Shown piece by piece: positions 17,409 to 28,722 of a DNA stretch of 64,000 nt. This DNA comes from Glycocaulis sp. (GTDB lineage Bacteria > Pseudomonadota > Alphaproteobacteria > Caulobacterales > Maricaulaceae), in the NCBI GenBank assembly GCA_022565665.1, contig JAIUMI010000008.1:55440-119439 (forward strand), written 5' to 3'. The stretch's first letter is position 1. Every line of letters begins with the position of its first letter. A model generated the notes under the pieces. That model was given only the letters and a program-made list of their open reading frames with translations, was not told the DNA's origin and did not search any database. A program made the position numbers and the translations under genes.

Positions 17409-19789
17409 GCGGGCTGCTCAACTGGCTCTCGGCGCTGGACCGCAAGCTCGTGCGCGATCTGTGGCGCATGAAGGCACAAGGCCTCGCCATCGCGCTGGTC
17501 ATCGCAGGCGGGGTGTCGGTACACCTTCTGGCGGCGGGCATGCTCAGCTCGCTGGAGGAGACCCGCAAGGCCTATTACGAGCGCTATCTCTTCGCCGATA
17601 TCTGGGCCCCTGCCGTACGCGCGCCCGACGCGCTTGTTCATGACATCCGCGCCATAGACGGCGTGCAGGCCGCCGAGACGCGCATCCGCATGCCCGCCCT
17701 CTTCGACATGGAAACGATGAATGAGCCGGCCTCCGGCGCGGTGATCTCGCTGCCCGATGCCGGCGAGCCTGCCGTCAACCGGCTGCACCTCGTCAGAGGA
17801 CGCCTTCCGTCATCAGAGCAGCGCGAGGAAATCGTACTGTTGCAGGCCTTCGCGGACGCGCACGAGCTTGACCTTGGCGACACCCTTCCTGCCACGATCT
17901 ATGGCGGACGCAGCGAACTGCGCATTGTCGGCATCGCCCTGTCACCGGAATATGTCTACGCGATCGCGCCAGGTGAGATGGTGCCCGATGATCGCCTGTT
18001 CGGCGTGGCCTGGATGGGGCGCAGGGCGCTTGCCCGTTCGGTCAATCAGGACGGTGCCTTCAACGAGGCGGTGATACGCCTCGCCCGCGGCGCCTCCGAG
18101 GCCGCCGTGATCGCCGAGCTGGACCGGATACTCGATCCCTATGGCGCACCCGGCGCTTATGGGCGGCGCGATCAGGTATCCGACGCCTTCGTCTCCAGCG
18201 AGATGGAGCAGCTCGAAACGATGGGCAGTGTGATACCGCCCATCTTTCTTCTGGTCGCTGCCTTCCTCGTCAACGTGGTGATCGGGCGGATGATCGCGGT
18301 CCAGCGCGCCGGGATCGGGCTGATGAAGGCATTCGGCTATTCCAGCACCGAGGTAACGCTGCACTATCTGAAAATGGTTGGCGCGATAGCCTTTGCAGGC
18401 CTGGCGCTGGGGGCTGCGGCAGGTATCTGGCTGGGGCGCGGCATGGCAATGCTCTACATGGAGTATTTCCGCTTTCCCTTCCTGGTGTTCGATATTCGCC
18501 TTGCAGACTTCGCGCTGGTGGGCGGGATCGCGCTGGCGGCCATTCTGGGTGGTGCAGCCTTTGCCGTGCGCCGGGCGGCAGCCCTCAACCCCGCTGAAGC
18601 AATGACGCCGCCCCCGCCGCCGGACTATTCCAGAGCCGTTGGCACGCGCCTCACCCAGTCCAAAGTCTTCGACCAGCAGACCCGCATGATATTGCGCCAG
18701 ATCGTGCGCTGGCCGTGGCGAGCCGGGCTCACCGTGGCAGGCGTCGCCGCCTCCGGCGCGCTGCTGATCGGCACGATGTTCTTCACCGACGCGCTCGACG
18801 AGATGATCGAGACCAGCTTCACGATAGCCAACAGGCAGGACGTGACGGTGGTTTTTGCAGAGCCGCGCTCGCAATCGGCCTTCTTCTCGATTGCCCGCCA
18901 GCCCGGCGTGATGGCGGCTGAACCCTTCCGCGCTGTCCCGGCGCGCCTGCGCCACGGACCGGCGCAGGAACGCATCTCGATCATCGGCGCGCCGCTGGAG
19001 GCCAGCCTCTCGCGCCTGATCGACGAACAGGGCCGCACCATCACCCCGCCACCGGGCGGGCTGGTACTCACCGCAGACCTCGCCGCCAAGCTCGGTGCGC
19101 GCGCAGGCGATATCATAGGCGTGGAAATCACCGAAGGCCGCCGCCCCCATCTGGAAATGCCCATAGCAGCGATTGCGACAAGCTATGTGGGCTCTGGCGC
19201 GCGCATGGAGATCGGTGATCTCAACCGCCTGATGGGCGAGGGCCCGGTTGTCTCGGGTGCGTTCCTGACCGTCGATCCTGACAGCACGGACGCGCTCTAC
19301 ACCCGGCTGAAGGAAGCCCCGGTCGTGGCAGGTGTCAGCCTGCAGACCATGGCCATGCAGCGCCTTGACGAGCTGATGGATGAGAGCCTTGGCACGTCGA
19401 TTTTCGTCTTCGTCATCTTTGCCGGGCTGATCGCGCTGGGCGTGGTCTATAATGCGGTGCGCATCTCCTATGCCGAGCGCCAGCGCGAACTGGCCTCGCT
19501 GCGCGTACTGGGCTTTTCGCGCGGGGACGTATCCTACATCCTGCTCGGCGAAGTGGCCTTCCTGACGCTTCTGGCCCTGCCCGTGGGCGCGGCCGCCGGC
19601 ACCGGGCTTGCCTGGTATATGGCCAGCGCGATGAGCTCGGACATGTTCCGCCTGCCCTTCATCATTGCACCGGCAACCTACGGGTTCGCCGCCATTGTCG
19701 TACTGGCCATCACCGCCGCCTCCAGCCTCCTCGTCCGCCGCCAGATCGACCGGCTGGACATGGCCGAAGCCCTGAAAACGGGAGAATAG
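17402..19789 (+). CDS. FtsX-family ABC transporter permease
   Basis: A 795-residue permease with duplicated FtsX domains. One transmembrane helix near residues 25-45 is followed by an extracytoplasmic domain and a three-helix FtsX block (about 270-390). A second helix (about 435-455), another periplasmic domain and a final three-helix block (about 660-785) follow. This architecture is shared by YbbP/DevC-like and MacB-like exporters. It is encoded between the ATPase and an HlyD-type adaptor, so the three probably form a tripartite efflux or lipid-export pump. The outer-membrane partner is not in the window. Confidence 0.9.
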   Translation: MVGGLLNWLSALDRKLVRDLWRMKAQGLAIALVIAGGVSVHLLAAGMLSSLEETRKAYYERYLFADIWAPAVRAPDALVHDIRAIDGVQAAETRIRMPALFDMETMNEPASGAVISLPDAGEPAVNRLHLVRGRLPSSEQREEIVLLQAFADAHELDLGDTLPATIYGGRSELRIVGIALSPEYVYAIAPGEMVPDDRLFGVAWMGRRALARSVNQDGAFNEAVIRLARGASEAAVIAELDRILDPYGAPGAYGRRDQVSDAFVSSEMEQLETMGSVIPPIFLLVAAFLVNVVIGRMIAVQRAGIGLMKAFGYSSTEVTLHYLKMVGAIAFAGLALGAAAGIWLGRGMAMLYMEYFRFPFLVFDIRLADFALVGGIALAAILGGAAFAVRRAAALNPAEAMTPPPPPDYSRAVGTRLTQSKVFDQQTRMILRQIVRWPWRAGLTVAGVAASGALLIGTMFFTDALDEMIETSFTIANRQDVTVVFAEPRSQSAFFSIARQPGVMAAEPFRAVPARLRHGPAQERISIIGAPLEASLSRLIDEQGRTITPPPGGLVLTADLAAKLGARAGDIIGVEITEGRRPHLEMPIAAIATSYVGSGARMEIGDLNRLMGEGPVVSGAFLTVDPDSTDALYTRLKEAPVVAGVSLQTMAMQRLDELMDESLGTSIFVFVIFAGLIALGVVYNAVRISYAERQRELASLRVLGFSRGDVSYILLGEVAFLTLLALPVGAAAGTGLAWYMASAMSSDMFRLPFIIAPATYGFAAIVVLAITAASSLLVRRQIDRLDMAEALKTGE

Positions 19790-19793
19790 CTCC

Positions 19794-21002
19794 ATGACCC
19801 TTCCCAAGGCCGATTTCCGCACCGTTTTCTGGGCCGTCGCCGGACTGGCCATACTGGCCCTGCTGGTCGCCGCCTTCTGGCCGAGGGCCGAACTGGTGGA
19901 CATGGTTGAAGCGCAAAGCGGCGATCTCACCGTCACCGTACGCGATGAAGGCCGCACCCGTGTACGTGAGGTCTATCAGGTCTCCGCACCGCTGGCCGGG
20001 CGGCTGATGCGGATTGGCAACCGGGCAGGCGAAACCGTGTCGGCGGGCGATGTGGTGGCCACCATCCTGCCGGGCGATCCCGTATTGCTGGACGAACGTA
20101 CCCGGCGCGAGGCCGAAGCCGCCGTGAGCGCTGCCGAAGCGGCCATCGTCTTTGCCCGCGCCGATCTTCAGCGCGCTGCCGCACAGCAGGCCAATGCGCG
20201 CGCGGAAGCCGAACGCGCCCGCAGCCTTTACGAGCGTCAGGTAATTGCACAGGCCGGGCTCGACCGCGCCGAGCTGGCCCTGCGCACCGCCAATGCCGCC
20301 GTCGTCACGGCGCGCGCCAGCGTCTCCATGCGCGAGGCGGAGCTGGCTGCAGCCCGCATCCGCCTGATCGAGCCGGACGAGGCCGATGGCCCCCTACCCG
20401 CCGTACAGGTGCGTGCGCCAGCCTCGGGCCGGATATTGCGCGTCATGGAGCAGAGTGAGGGCGTCATAGCGGCCGGTACGCCGGTCATGGAGATCGGCGA
20501 TCCGCGCGATCTGGAGATCGTGGCCGAGTTTCTTTCCAGCGATGCGGTGCGCATCCAGCCGGGCGCCGAAGCCGAGATCCGTGCCTGGGGCGGGGCGGCG
20601 TTAAGGGGGCGCGTCCGGCTGGTTGAGCCGTTCGGCTTCCTGAAAATCTCTGCGCTGGGTGTGGAAGAGCAGCGCGTCAACGTGATCGTCGACCTGCTCG
20701 ACCCGCCCGAAAGCTGGGCCACACTCGGCCACGGCTACCGGGTGGAGGCCGCCGCCACGGTACAGAGGATGGAGGACGCCATCCTGATCCCCGTCGGCGC
20801 GCTATTCCGCCGTCAGGGGCAATGGGCGGTCTTCAGGGTGGATAATGGCCGCGCGCGCCTGCGCATGGTCGAGGTGGGCGCCAATGACGGCCACTACGCC
20901 GCGATTACCGCAGGGCTGGAGGCTGGCGAGCGCGTGGTCGTCCATCCCGGCCAGAACATTGCCGACGGCACCGGCGTGCGCCAGCGCAGGATTGATGAGT
21001 GA
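19794..21002 (+). CDS. HlyD/RND-type periplasmic adaptor subunit
   Basis: A 402-residue membrane-fusion protein with one N-terminal membrane anchor (about 13-28). A barrel-sandwich half-lipoyl region follows, then a long alanine/glutamate/arginine-rich hairpin (about 100-185), a second lipoyl half (VRAPASGRILRVMEQSEGVI) and beta-barrel domains. Adaptors of this kind link an inner-membrane pump to an outer-membrane channel. It follows the permease gene by only 4 nt and ends the operon. Substrate classes for such systems include lipids, peptides, macrolides and metals; nothing visible decides among them. Confidence 0.9.
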   Translation: MTLPKADFRTVFWAVAGLAILALLVAAFWPRAELVDMVEAQSGDLTVTVRDEGRTRVREVYQVSAPLAGRLMRIGNRAGETVSAGDVVATILPGDPVLLDERTRREAEAAVSAAEAAIVFARADLQRAAAQQANARAEAERARSLYERQVIAQAGLDRAELALRTANAAVVTARASVSMREAELAAARIRLIEPDEADGPLPAVQVRAPASGRILRVMEQSEGVIAAGTPVMEIGDPRDLEIVAEFLSSDAVRIQPGAEAEIRAWGGAALRGRVRLVEPFGFLKISALGVEEQRVNVIVDLLDPPESWATLGHGYRVEAAATVQRMEDAILIPVGALFRRQGQWAVFRVDNGRARLRMVEVGANDGHYAAITAGLEAGERVVVHPGQNIADGTGVRQRRIDE

Positions 21003-21332
21003 CCGGGGCGCATCTAGCGCTCCGGGAGCGGGCGGCACAGGCATCTCTAACATTTTAGCTGATGGCCGGTAGTATCAATCCTGGCGGCTTCCCTTCTTCA
21101 GGCGAAGTCCGATAAATCAGCTTTAAACGTGATGGTATTTTAGACACGCCGGTTTGCGCGCCTTTCTGCGCCAGAACGCTCTTTCCCATCAAAACGGGCG
21201 TTGCACGTTCTCAAAGCGGCGCAAACACTCATGCAGTCAAAGCTGAATAACCAGCTTGAGAGATCCGCATACGAAACAACAATACGCTCGGCAGCTTTCC
21301 ATCTAAACCACCCTATCGCCGCCGATTTCCCC
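21003..21332. other. 330-bp gap between convergent operons
   Basis: The gap lies between the forward export operon and the reverse guaA gene. It is less GC-rich toward 21040-21310. I see no convincing open frame, tRNA-like fold, repeat or strong intrinsic terminator. Confidence 0.5.
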
Positions 21333-22898
21333 CTACTCCCACTCAATCGTTCCCGGCGGTTTGCTGGTCACGTCATAGACCACGCGATTGACGCCGCGCA
21401 CTTCATTGATGATGCGCGTGGCGACGCGGCCGAGGAAGTCATGGTCGAAGGGGAAATAGTCCGCCGTCATGCCGTCAACGGATGTGACGGCGCGCAAGGC
21501 CAGCACACTGTCATAGGTGCGCTCATCGCCCATAACGCCGACGGTGCGCACAGGCAGAAGCACGGCAAAGGCCTGCCAGATCACGTCGTAGAGACCGGCC
21601 TTCTTGATCTCCTCGATGTAGATGCGGTCAGCCGCGCGCAGGATATCGGCCTTTTCCTTCGTGACCGCACCGGGAATACGGATGCCGAGCCCCGGTCCGG
21701 GGAAGGGATGGCGGCCGACGAAGGCTTCAGGCAGGCCAAGCTCGCGCCCCAGCGCCCGCACCTCGTCCTTGAAGAGCTCGCGAAGCGGCTCGACGAGCTT
21801 CATGTTCATGCGGGCGGGCAGACCGCCGACATTATGGTGGGATTTGATGGTGACGGACGGGCCGCCATCAAAGCTGACGCTCTCGATCACATCCGGGTAG
21901 AGTGTGCCCTGTGCCAGAAAGTCCGCCCCGCCCGCGAGCTTTGCCTTCTCCTCGAACACGTCGATGAAAAGCTTGCCGATGGTCTTGCGCTTGGCTTCCG
22001 GGTCATTGATGCCGTCCAGAGCGGAGAGGAAGCGCTCCCCCTCATCGGCGGCGACGAGCGGGATATTGTAGTGCTCGCGGAAAAGCGTGACGACCTCCTC
22101 GGCCTCGCCATGGCGCATCAGGCCGGTATCGACGAAGACGCACACCAGCTGGTCGCCAATCGCCTCGTGGATCAGCACGGCGGCAACGGCGGAATCCACG
22201 CCCCCTGACAGCCCGCAAATGACGCGGCCCGAACCGACCTGTTCGCGGATGCGGGCAATCGCCTCATCCTTGAAGGCGGCCATGGTCCAGTCGCCCTTCA
22301 TGCCGGCGATTGCGTGGGTGAAGTTCTTCAGGAGCAGCGCGCCGCGCGGCGTGTGGACCACTTCGGGGTGGAACTGCACGCCGTAAAAGCGCCGCGCCTC
22401 GTCCGCGATGGCCGCAAAGGGTGCGCCGGGGCTGGTGGCGATGGCGTGGAAGCCTTCCGGCACCGCCATCACGCGGTCGCCATGGCTCATCCACACGCGC
22501 TCATGGTCGCCCACCTCGCCCAGTCCTTTCAGGAGCGGGCTTTCGGCCACGATCTGGATGTCGGCGCGGCCAAACTCGCGATGGTCGGATGTTTCCACCC
22601 GCCCGCCGAGCTGTGCGCACATGGTCTGCTCGCCATAGCAGATGCCCAGCACCGGCACGCCGGCTTCGAAGAGGTAGGGGTCAGCGCGCGGGCTGTCCTC
22701 CCAGCTCGTCGAGTGCGGGGAGCCGGAGAGGATGATGGCTTTGGGGCCATAATCCTTCACGAAATCCGCATTGGCGCGGTTATAGGGGTGGACCTCGCAA
22801 TAGACGCCGCTTTCGCGCAGGCGCCGTGCGATGAGCTGAGTGACCTGAGAGCCGAAATCGACAATCAGGGCGCGTTCGTGTTCGGCAGGTATATCCAT
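21333..22898 (-). CDS. guaA: GMP synthase (glutamine-hydrolysing)
   Basis: A 521-residue GMP synthase that aminates XMP to GMP using glutamine and ATP. The N-terminal class I glutamine amidotransferase domain has Cys87 (GICYGEQ) and the HPEV histidine near 178. The ATP-pyrophosphatase domain has the P-loop SGGVDS at 231-236. The C-terminal dimerisation domain ends PPGTIEWE, the family signature. Full length. It is on the same strand as guaB but separated by the rsmB-like gene and a divergent ArsR/AHSA1 pair. No purine riboswitch or terminator was recognised. Confidence 0.97.
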   Translation of the reverse strand: MDIPAEHERALIVDFGSQVTQLIARRLRESGVYCEVHPYNRANADFVKDYGPKAIILSGSPHSTSWEDSPRADPYLFEAGVPVLGICYGEQTMCAQLGGRVETSDHREFGRADIQIVAESPLLKGLGEVGDHERVWMSHGDRVMAVPEGFHAIATSPGAPFAAIADEARRFYGVQFHPEVVHTPRGALLLKNFTHAIAGMKGDWTMAAFKDEAIARIREQVGSGRVICGLSGGVDSAVAAVLIHEAIGDQLVCVFVDTGLMRHGEAEEVVTLFREHYNIPLVAADEGERFLSALDGINDPEAKRKTIGKLFIDVFEEKAKLAGGADFLAQGTLYPDVIESVSFDGGPSVTIKSHHNVGGLPARMNMKLVEPLRELFKDEVRALGRELGLPEAFVGRHPFPGPGLGIRIPGAVTKEKADILRAADRIYIEEIKKAGLYDVIWQAFAVLLPVRTVGVMGDERTYDSVLALRAVTSVDGMTADYFPFDHDFLGRVATRIINEVRGVNRVVYDVTSKPPGTIEWE

Positions 22899-22952
22899 GG
22901 GCAGCGATTAGCCGAGATTCTTCGCAAAGGCGAGAGGGTGAGTGGGATCAAT

Positions 22953-22986
22953 TTGACTCATATATAATCTATTACTTATATAAGTC
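22953..22986 (+). promoter_or_regulatory. Promoter overlapped by an ArsR-type operator dyad
   Basis: TTGACT at 22953 and TATATA at 22977 (18-bp spacing) form a plausible sigma-70 promoter 28 bp before the AHSA1 gene. The same segment carries an imperfect inverted repeat, GACTCATATATA (22955-22966) and CTTATATAAGTC (22975-22986), matching at 9 of 12 positions. It is strikingly AT-rich for this genome. Confidence 0.65.
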
Positions 22987-23010
22987 ACATCGAAATTACG
23001 GGAGACAGGC

Positions 23011-23649
23011 ATGCAGATCGATATAGCCGCGGCCATCGGGGCCACCGCGCGCGAGGTACGCAATCTGGAGCGGGACGGCAAGCCGGCCGTCGCCATTGTG
23101 GCCAGCCGCACCTACGCGACGGACATTGAGAATTTGTGGGAAGCAGTGACCACGAAGGAGCGCCTCGCGCGCTGGTTCTCGCCGGTATCGGGTGATTTTC
23201 ACCCCGGTGGCCGGTTCCAGATAGAGAATAATGCGGCTGGCGAGATCAAGGTGTGCGAGCCGCCACGCACGCTGGACGTGACGTGGGAGTTCTCGGGGAA
23301 GGTAAGCTGGGTGTCGCTACGCCTCTACGCGGCGGGCAATGGCCATTCGCGGCTGGAGCTGACCCATCTCTATGTCGTCGATCCTGACTGGGAAGAGAAA
23401 TACGGCCCCGGCGCGGGCGGTGTCGGCTGGGATCTGGGGCTGGCCGGGCTCGCGCTGCATGTGAGCAGCGAGGTGACCGCGCCTGTGGAAGCGAGCGGCG
23501 AATGGTTTGCCTCGCAAAATTACCGCGATCTGGTGGATGCCTGTGCGAAGGCGTGGGGCGATGCGCATGCCGCCTCGGGCGCACCGGAAGACGCGGCTCG
23601 CGCCGCTGCCGCACGCACCGCCGCCTTCTTCAAGGGTGAGGAGCAATAA
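23011..23649 (+). CDS. SRPBCC/AHSA1 domain protein
   Basis: A 212-residue protein of the START-like SRPBCC superfamily, AHSA1 branch. Recognisable strands include VASRTYATDIENLWEAVTTKERLARWFSPVSGDFHPGGRF (about 30-69) and a later LTHLYVVDPDWEEKYGPG segment. The fold makes a hydrophobic ligand pocket. Many homologues are encoded next to an ArsR-type repressor, as here, where the regulator gene starts 5 nt downstream. The ligand is unknown. The N-terminal 30 residues are an unusual extension. Expression is probably controlled by the dyad-containing promoter just upstream. Confidence 0.85.
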   Translation: MQIDIAAAIGATAREVRNLERDGKPAVAIVASRTYATDIENLWEAVTTKERLARWFSPVSGDFHPGGRFQIENNAAGEIKVCEPPRTLDVTWEFSGKVSWVSLRLYAAGNGHSRLELTHLYVVDPDWEEKYGPGAGGVGWDLGLAGLALHVSSEVTAPVEASGEWFASQNYRDLVDACAKAWGDAHAASGAPEDAARAAAARTAAFFKGEEQ

Positions 23650-23654
23650 CCTCG

Positions 23655-23984
23655 ATGCACGCCTTTGACGTATTGGGAGACCCGGTGCGCCGTCGCATCC
23701 TCGAACTGCTGAGCGAGAGCGAGCTGCGCTCCGGCGAGATCGTGGAGGTCATCCACGCCGAGTTCGGCATCAGCCAGGCCGGTGTCTCCCAACACCTCAA
23801 AGTGCTGCGCGATAATGGCTTTGCCAGTTCGCGCGTGGACGGGCCGCGCCGCATCTACACGCTCGAACCCGCCCCTCTGCAGCAGGTCGATGACTGGCTC
23901 TCGCGCTTCAAGGGCTTCTGGACCCACAAGCTGGAGGCGCTGGCCACGGAAGTGGCAAGGGGCAAGAAAGAGCGGGGGGAGTGA
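23655..23984 (+). CDS. ArsR-family transcription regulator
   Basis: A 109-residue winged-helix regulator. The opening HAFDVLGDPVRRRILELLSE is the typical ArsR helix, and the recognition helix lies in GISQAGVSQHLKVLRDNGFA (about 36-55), followed by the wing RVDGPRRIYTL. There are no cysteine pairs of the metal-sensing ArsR type, so it probably belongs to the metal-independent group paired with AHSA1 proteins. It is co-directional with the AHSA1 gene and likely autoregulates through the inverted repeat at 22955-22986. It converges with the rsmB-like gene, with one base between the stops. Confidence 0.9.
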   Translation: MHAFDVLGDPVRRRILELLSESELRSGEIVEVIHAEFGISQAGVSQHLKVLRDNGFASSRVDGPRRIYTLEPAPLQQVDDWLSRFKGFWTHKLEALATEVARGKKERGE

Positions 23985-23985
23985 A

Positions 23986-25298
23986 CTACCCCGCCCTCTC
24001 CAGTCCGCACACGTAAAATCCGTCCGTGCCGGTGCGCGCCGGGGTGAGCTGGAGCGCACCATGCGCGCCTGCGCAGGCGGCAAGGGTGAGTGCGCCCTCT
24101 TCAGTGAGCTGGCCGGAGGCGGCAAGCGCATCCATCACGGGCACGGCGCGGAAATCCGGGTTGTTTTTGAGGAACACATCCACCCGGTCGCCATTTTCTT
24201 CCGGAAGGACCGAGCAGGTGACATAGACCATGCGCCCGCCGGGGCGCACATATTTGGCGGCCTTGGCCAGCACCTCGTCCTGCTGGGAGATGCGGGTGGC
24301 GAGCGCTTTTTCCTTCAGGCGCCATTTCGTGTCCGGCCTGCGTCGCCAGGTGCCGGAGCCTGTGCAGGGCGCATCGATGAAGACCATGTCCATCTTGCCA
24401 GTCAGATCACCCAAGGCTTCGGCCTCTTTCCCTGCGCGCACCTGCACGTTTCGCACGCCCGCGCGCTCGAGGCGCGGCCAGATGGCGCGAAGTCGCCGCC
24501 AGTCAAAATCCCAGGCGTAAAGCTGGCCGGTATTGTTCATCAGCGCAGACAAGCTAAGCGTCTTGCCGCCAGCACCGGCGCAGAAATCGAGCACCTGCAG
24601 GCCCGCCACCGGCGCGGCGGCGAGCGCGGCGATCTGGCTGCCAATATCCTGCACCTCCACCCAGCCCTTGCCATAGGCGGGAATGGAATCGGCCGGCGGG
24701 GATTTAGCACGCGGATCGTTGCCCGGAATACGGATGGCAGTCGTGAGCAGTGCTGACGGCTCGGCATTGATCTGCGCGCGTACGGCGGAAATCGCCTTTT
24801 CCGGGTCGGTCTTGAGCGCATTCACGCGCAAATCCACCGGCGCACGGCCTGCCATGCTGGCCCCTTCAAGGGCCGCATCTGCGCCAAAGCCGCGCTCAAA
24901 GCTCGCTTCCAGCCATTCGGGGATTTCGGCGCGGGCCGACAGCGGCGCGTCGTCTGGCAGAGTGGCGGTCATCCCGGCGCGTTCGGCAGCAGTGAGCGCT
25001 TCGGGCGCATGCTCATCGCCCTCAAAGATCGCTGCGACAACGTCCGGCCCCGTCTCCCACTCATGGGCGAGCGTACCCAGCACCAGAGCGCGCGGCGTGT
25101 CAGCGCCCATCAGATGGCTGACAGAGGCCTTGCGGCGCAGGCTGTCCAGCACCAAGCCGGAAATCCAGGCCCGGTCGCCAGAACCCGCATAGCGGTTGGC
25201 CTTGCCCCAGTCGCGCATGGCTTCCTTCACCGGCTGATGCCGGTTCAGCACGGTATCAAGCACCTCGATGGCGGCGGCTATGCGCCCGGCATCACGCA

Positions 25299-25299
<1 letters not shown>
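23986..25299 (-). CDS. rsmB: RsmB/NOP family RNA cytosine methyltransferase
   Basis: A 437-residue RNA m5C methyltransferase. The N-terminal part (1-140) resembles the NusB-like domain of RsmB. The SAM motif DFCAGAGGKTLSLSA lies near 245, motif IV DAPCTGSGTWRR contains one catalytic cysteine, and motif VI VTCSVLPEEN contains the other. RsmB methylates C967 of 16S rRNA, but the exact target here is inferred. Its ATG overlaps the guaB stop by 1 nt (TGATG), so the two are translationally coupled. The C-terminus ends in a short GTDGFYVCGLERA motif common to the family. Confidence 0.88.
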
Positions 25300-26822
<1,523 letters not shown>

Positions 26823-26937
26823 CTAACCCTGAATTCGCTCCGGCGCAAGGGGCCGTGGTCACACACGCGCCGCAGACGCATTCGCCGGGCCTTAAGATTT
26901 TGCGCGCATGGTGCCGGCAAGGAACGGGGAGACGGCC

Positions 26938-27426
26938 ATGACCAATCCATGCATGAGCTGCAGCATCGACATGGATTGCTGCAAGAAATTCAACGGCGCA
27001 CTGGTGTCGCAGGAGGAGTTTGACCGCCTCTTTGCCAAGTTCGATGGCCGTTTCCATATCGAACGCAGCAATCGCTTCATCAAGCTCACAGATCTCAGCG
27101 GCGAGGGCTGTCCCTATTTCAAGCAGGGCACGGGCTGCACGGTCTATGAGGAGCGTCCGCTGGACTGCCGCCTCTTCCCCTTCTCGCTGGACCATATCCG
27201 GGGCGATGAAGGCGAGCCGATGCGCGCCTCGGCCCACCGGCGCGTCGGCTGCCCGCATTCAGAGGAATTTCCGATTAACCGGGACGAGGTTAACGAGCTC
27301 ACCGATGGCATGGCGCGCTCGGTGGGCCATAGCGCGGCCGAGGTGGAGCTGGAATATGGGCTGGTCTGGTGGAAATACGCCGCGCGCCGCGCCGTGCGGC
27401 GCCTGAAGGCGTTAACCGGCGCTTAA
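26938..27426 (+). CDS. YkgJ family cysteine-cluster protein
   Basis: A 162-residue protein with clustered cysteines in the first half: CMSCSIDMDCC, GEGCPYF, GTGCTVY and RPLDCRLFPF. This spacing is typical of the YkgJ/UPF0153 group, thought to bind zinc or an iron-sulfur cluster; the biochemical function is unknown. I chose the ATG at 26938, preceded by GGGGAGA, over one 10 codons upstream. The 3' end of the gene overlaps a perfect CtrA-type box that lies before the following acyltransferase gene. Confidence 0.8.
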   Translation: MTNPCMSCSIDMDCCKKFNGALVSQEEFDRLFAKFDGRFHIERSNRFIKLTDLSGEGCPYFKQGTGCTVYEERPLDCRLFPFSLDHIRGDEGEPMRASAHRRVGCPHSEEFPINRDEVNELTDGMARSVGHSAAEVELEYGLVWWKYAARRAVRRLKALTGA

Positions 27427-27428
27427 CC
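27412..27428. promoter_or_regulatory. CtrA-type box
   Basis: TTAACCGGCGCTTAACC fits the full CtrA consensus TTAA-N7-TTAA, with the frequent trailing CC. It overlaps the stop codon of the YkgJ-like gene and lies 83 bp before the ATG of the HfsK-like gene, in promoter range for that gene. Confidence 0.7.
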
Positions 27429-27511
27429 ACACAGGCGAAGCTCCGGCGCCTCCTCTCTCCTCTGGCACGTATTATGCGACGCAACGGGCAAATTAGCCTG
27501 GAGGCCGTGCC

Positions 27512-28651
27512 ATGTTGCAGTGTGAGACAATCACGCCAGATCGGCTGGAGCCGCAGGATCGCGCGGCCTGGATCGCCATGGCAGAGGCCACGGGCCTTGC
27601 CTCGCCCCTCCTGCACCCCGATTTTGCTATAGCGGGCGGACATGTACGCGACGACGTACGCGTCACCCTCTACCGGGATCCGCGCGGGCTGGCGGGCGTT
27701 TTTGCCCATCACCGGCGGCCCGGCGGATTTGCGAGGCCCGTGGGCGCGAATTTCTCCGACATGCACGCCATATTGACGCGGGACGATATCCACGTGCCGG
27801 TGGACGCGCTTCTGGGCATGGCTGGCCTGTCGCGCGCGCGTTTTGCAGCCGTCTTCACGGGCGCGGAAACCTCGCCAGACGGGATGGAACCCGTCGGCCC
27901 GTCGCAGGCCACAATCCTGCGCACCTCCGCCGAGGCGCTCTTCGAGGCGCTGCGCGCCGAAAACCCGAAACGGTTCAAGGACTGGCGCCGCCGCCTGCGC
28001 CGCCTTGAAGAAGATCACGGTACGGTCACTCTGGAAATTTCCCACGATGTGGTGGATCTGGTCCGTCTGATGGGCTGGAAGCGCGAACAGTTCCGCGCCA
28101 CGGGTAAGCATGACGTGCTTGCGCCCAAATGGGCGTCGCGCCTCATGCATACACTGTTTGAAGGCAAGGGCGGCGCGCTCAAGGGCCGGCTTTTCGTCCT
28201 GAGAGCAGGCGGGCGGGTGATCGCGGCTGAATACGGCCCGGAAGCGCACGGCACCTTCCATCCCTGGCTTGCCGCCTATGATCCGGAAATGTCGCCCTAC
28301 TCGCCCGGTCATCTGCTGGTCTGCCGCCTGATCGAGACGATGCCGGTCATGGGGCTGACGCGCTACGAGATGGGCACCGGCCATGAGGACTACAAGAAAT
28401 ACTTCACCAACCACGTGACCCATCTGCACGCGGGCATGGTGCGCGCGCCCGGCATGGCCTCGCTGGTACGTGACACAGCGCTCGCAACGCTGGACGCGGC
28501 GACCGCGCTGGGCGGACAGAAAGCCCGGGCGGTGGCAGAGCGCCTGCACCGGCGCATCGACCAGATCGCCTCGGTGGAGACCAGCATGACGGGCCGTCTG
28601 GCCGGTGTGACGCGGGCCGCTACCCAGCTGCTCGTCAGTCCGGGCCGGTAG
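27512..28651 (+). CDS. GNAT-fold acyltransferase, HfsK/CelD-like
   Basis: A 379-residue protein of the BioF2-like/CelD acetyltransferase group. The C-terminal GNAT-like domain (about 135-320) includes FKDWRRRLRRLEEDHG, a conserved MGWKREQFRATGKHDVL segment and GHLLVCRLIETMPVMGLTRYEMG. In Caulobacter the related HfsK modifies the holdfast polysaccharide; others act in cellulose synthesis. Here a CtrA-type box precedes the gene, which would suit a polar adhesin function, but the substrate is inferred. GCCTGGAGG stands 8 nt before the ATG. A bidirectional hairpin follows the stop. Confidence 0.75.
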   Translation: MLQCETITPDRLEPQDRAAWIAMAEATGLASPLLHPDFAIAGGHVRDDVRVTLYRDPRGLAGVFAHHRRPGGFARPVGANFSDMHAILTRDDIHVPVDALLGMAGLSRARFAAVFTGAETSPDGMEPVGPSQATILRTSAEALFEALRAENPKRFKDWRRRLRRLEEDHGTVTLEISHDVVDLVRLMGWKREQFRATGKHDVLAPKWASRLMHTLFEGKGGALKGRLFVLRAGGRVIAAEYGPEAHGTFHPWLAAYDPEMSPYSPGHLLVCRLIETMPVMGLTRYEMGTGHEDYKKYFTNHVTHLHAGMVRAPGMASLVRDTALATLDAATALGGQKARAVAERLHRRIDQIASVETSMTGRLAGVTRAATQLLVSPGR

Positions 28652-28668
28652 CGCCCCGCCCAAGGAAA

Positions 28669-28695
28669 AAGGCGCGCCCCGTTGGAGCGCGCCTT
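28669..28695. terminator. Bidirectional hairpin between convergent genes
   Basis: Stem arms AAGGCGCGC and GCGCGCCTT pair perfectly around a 9-nt loop. On the reverse strand the upstream side AAAAA of 28666-28670 becomes a T run, so it suits termination of the reverse lipoprotein gene as well as the forward acyltransferase gene. Confidence 0.7.
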
Positions 28696-28722
28696 CGCCG
28701 TTTCAGCCATCAGGTCCGAAAT

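Noticed and set aside
16671-21002. Lol lipoprotein-release system
   Set aside because: The ATPase is LolD-like, but the permease has duplicated FtsX domains and an HlyD adaptor follows, which fits an exporter better than LolCDE.
21003-21332. Purine riboswitch near guaA
   Set aside because: The segment is downstream, not upstream, of guaA and shows no purine aptamer core.
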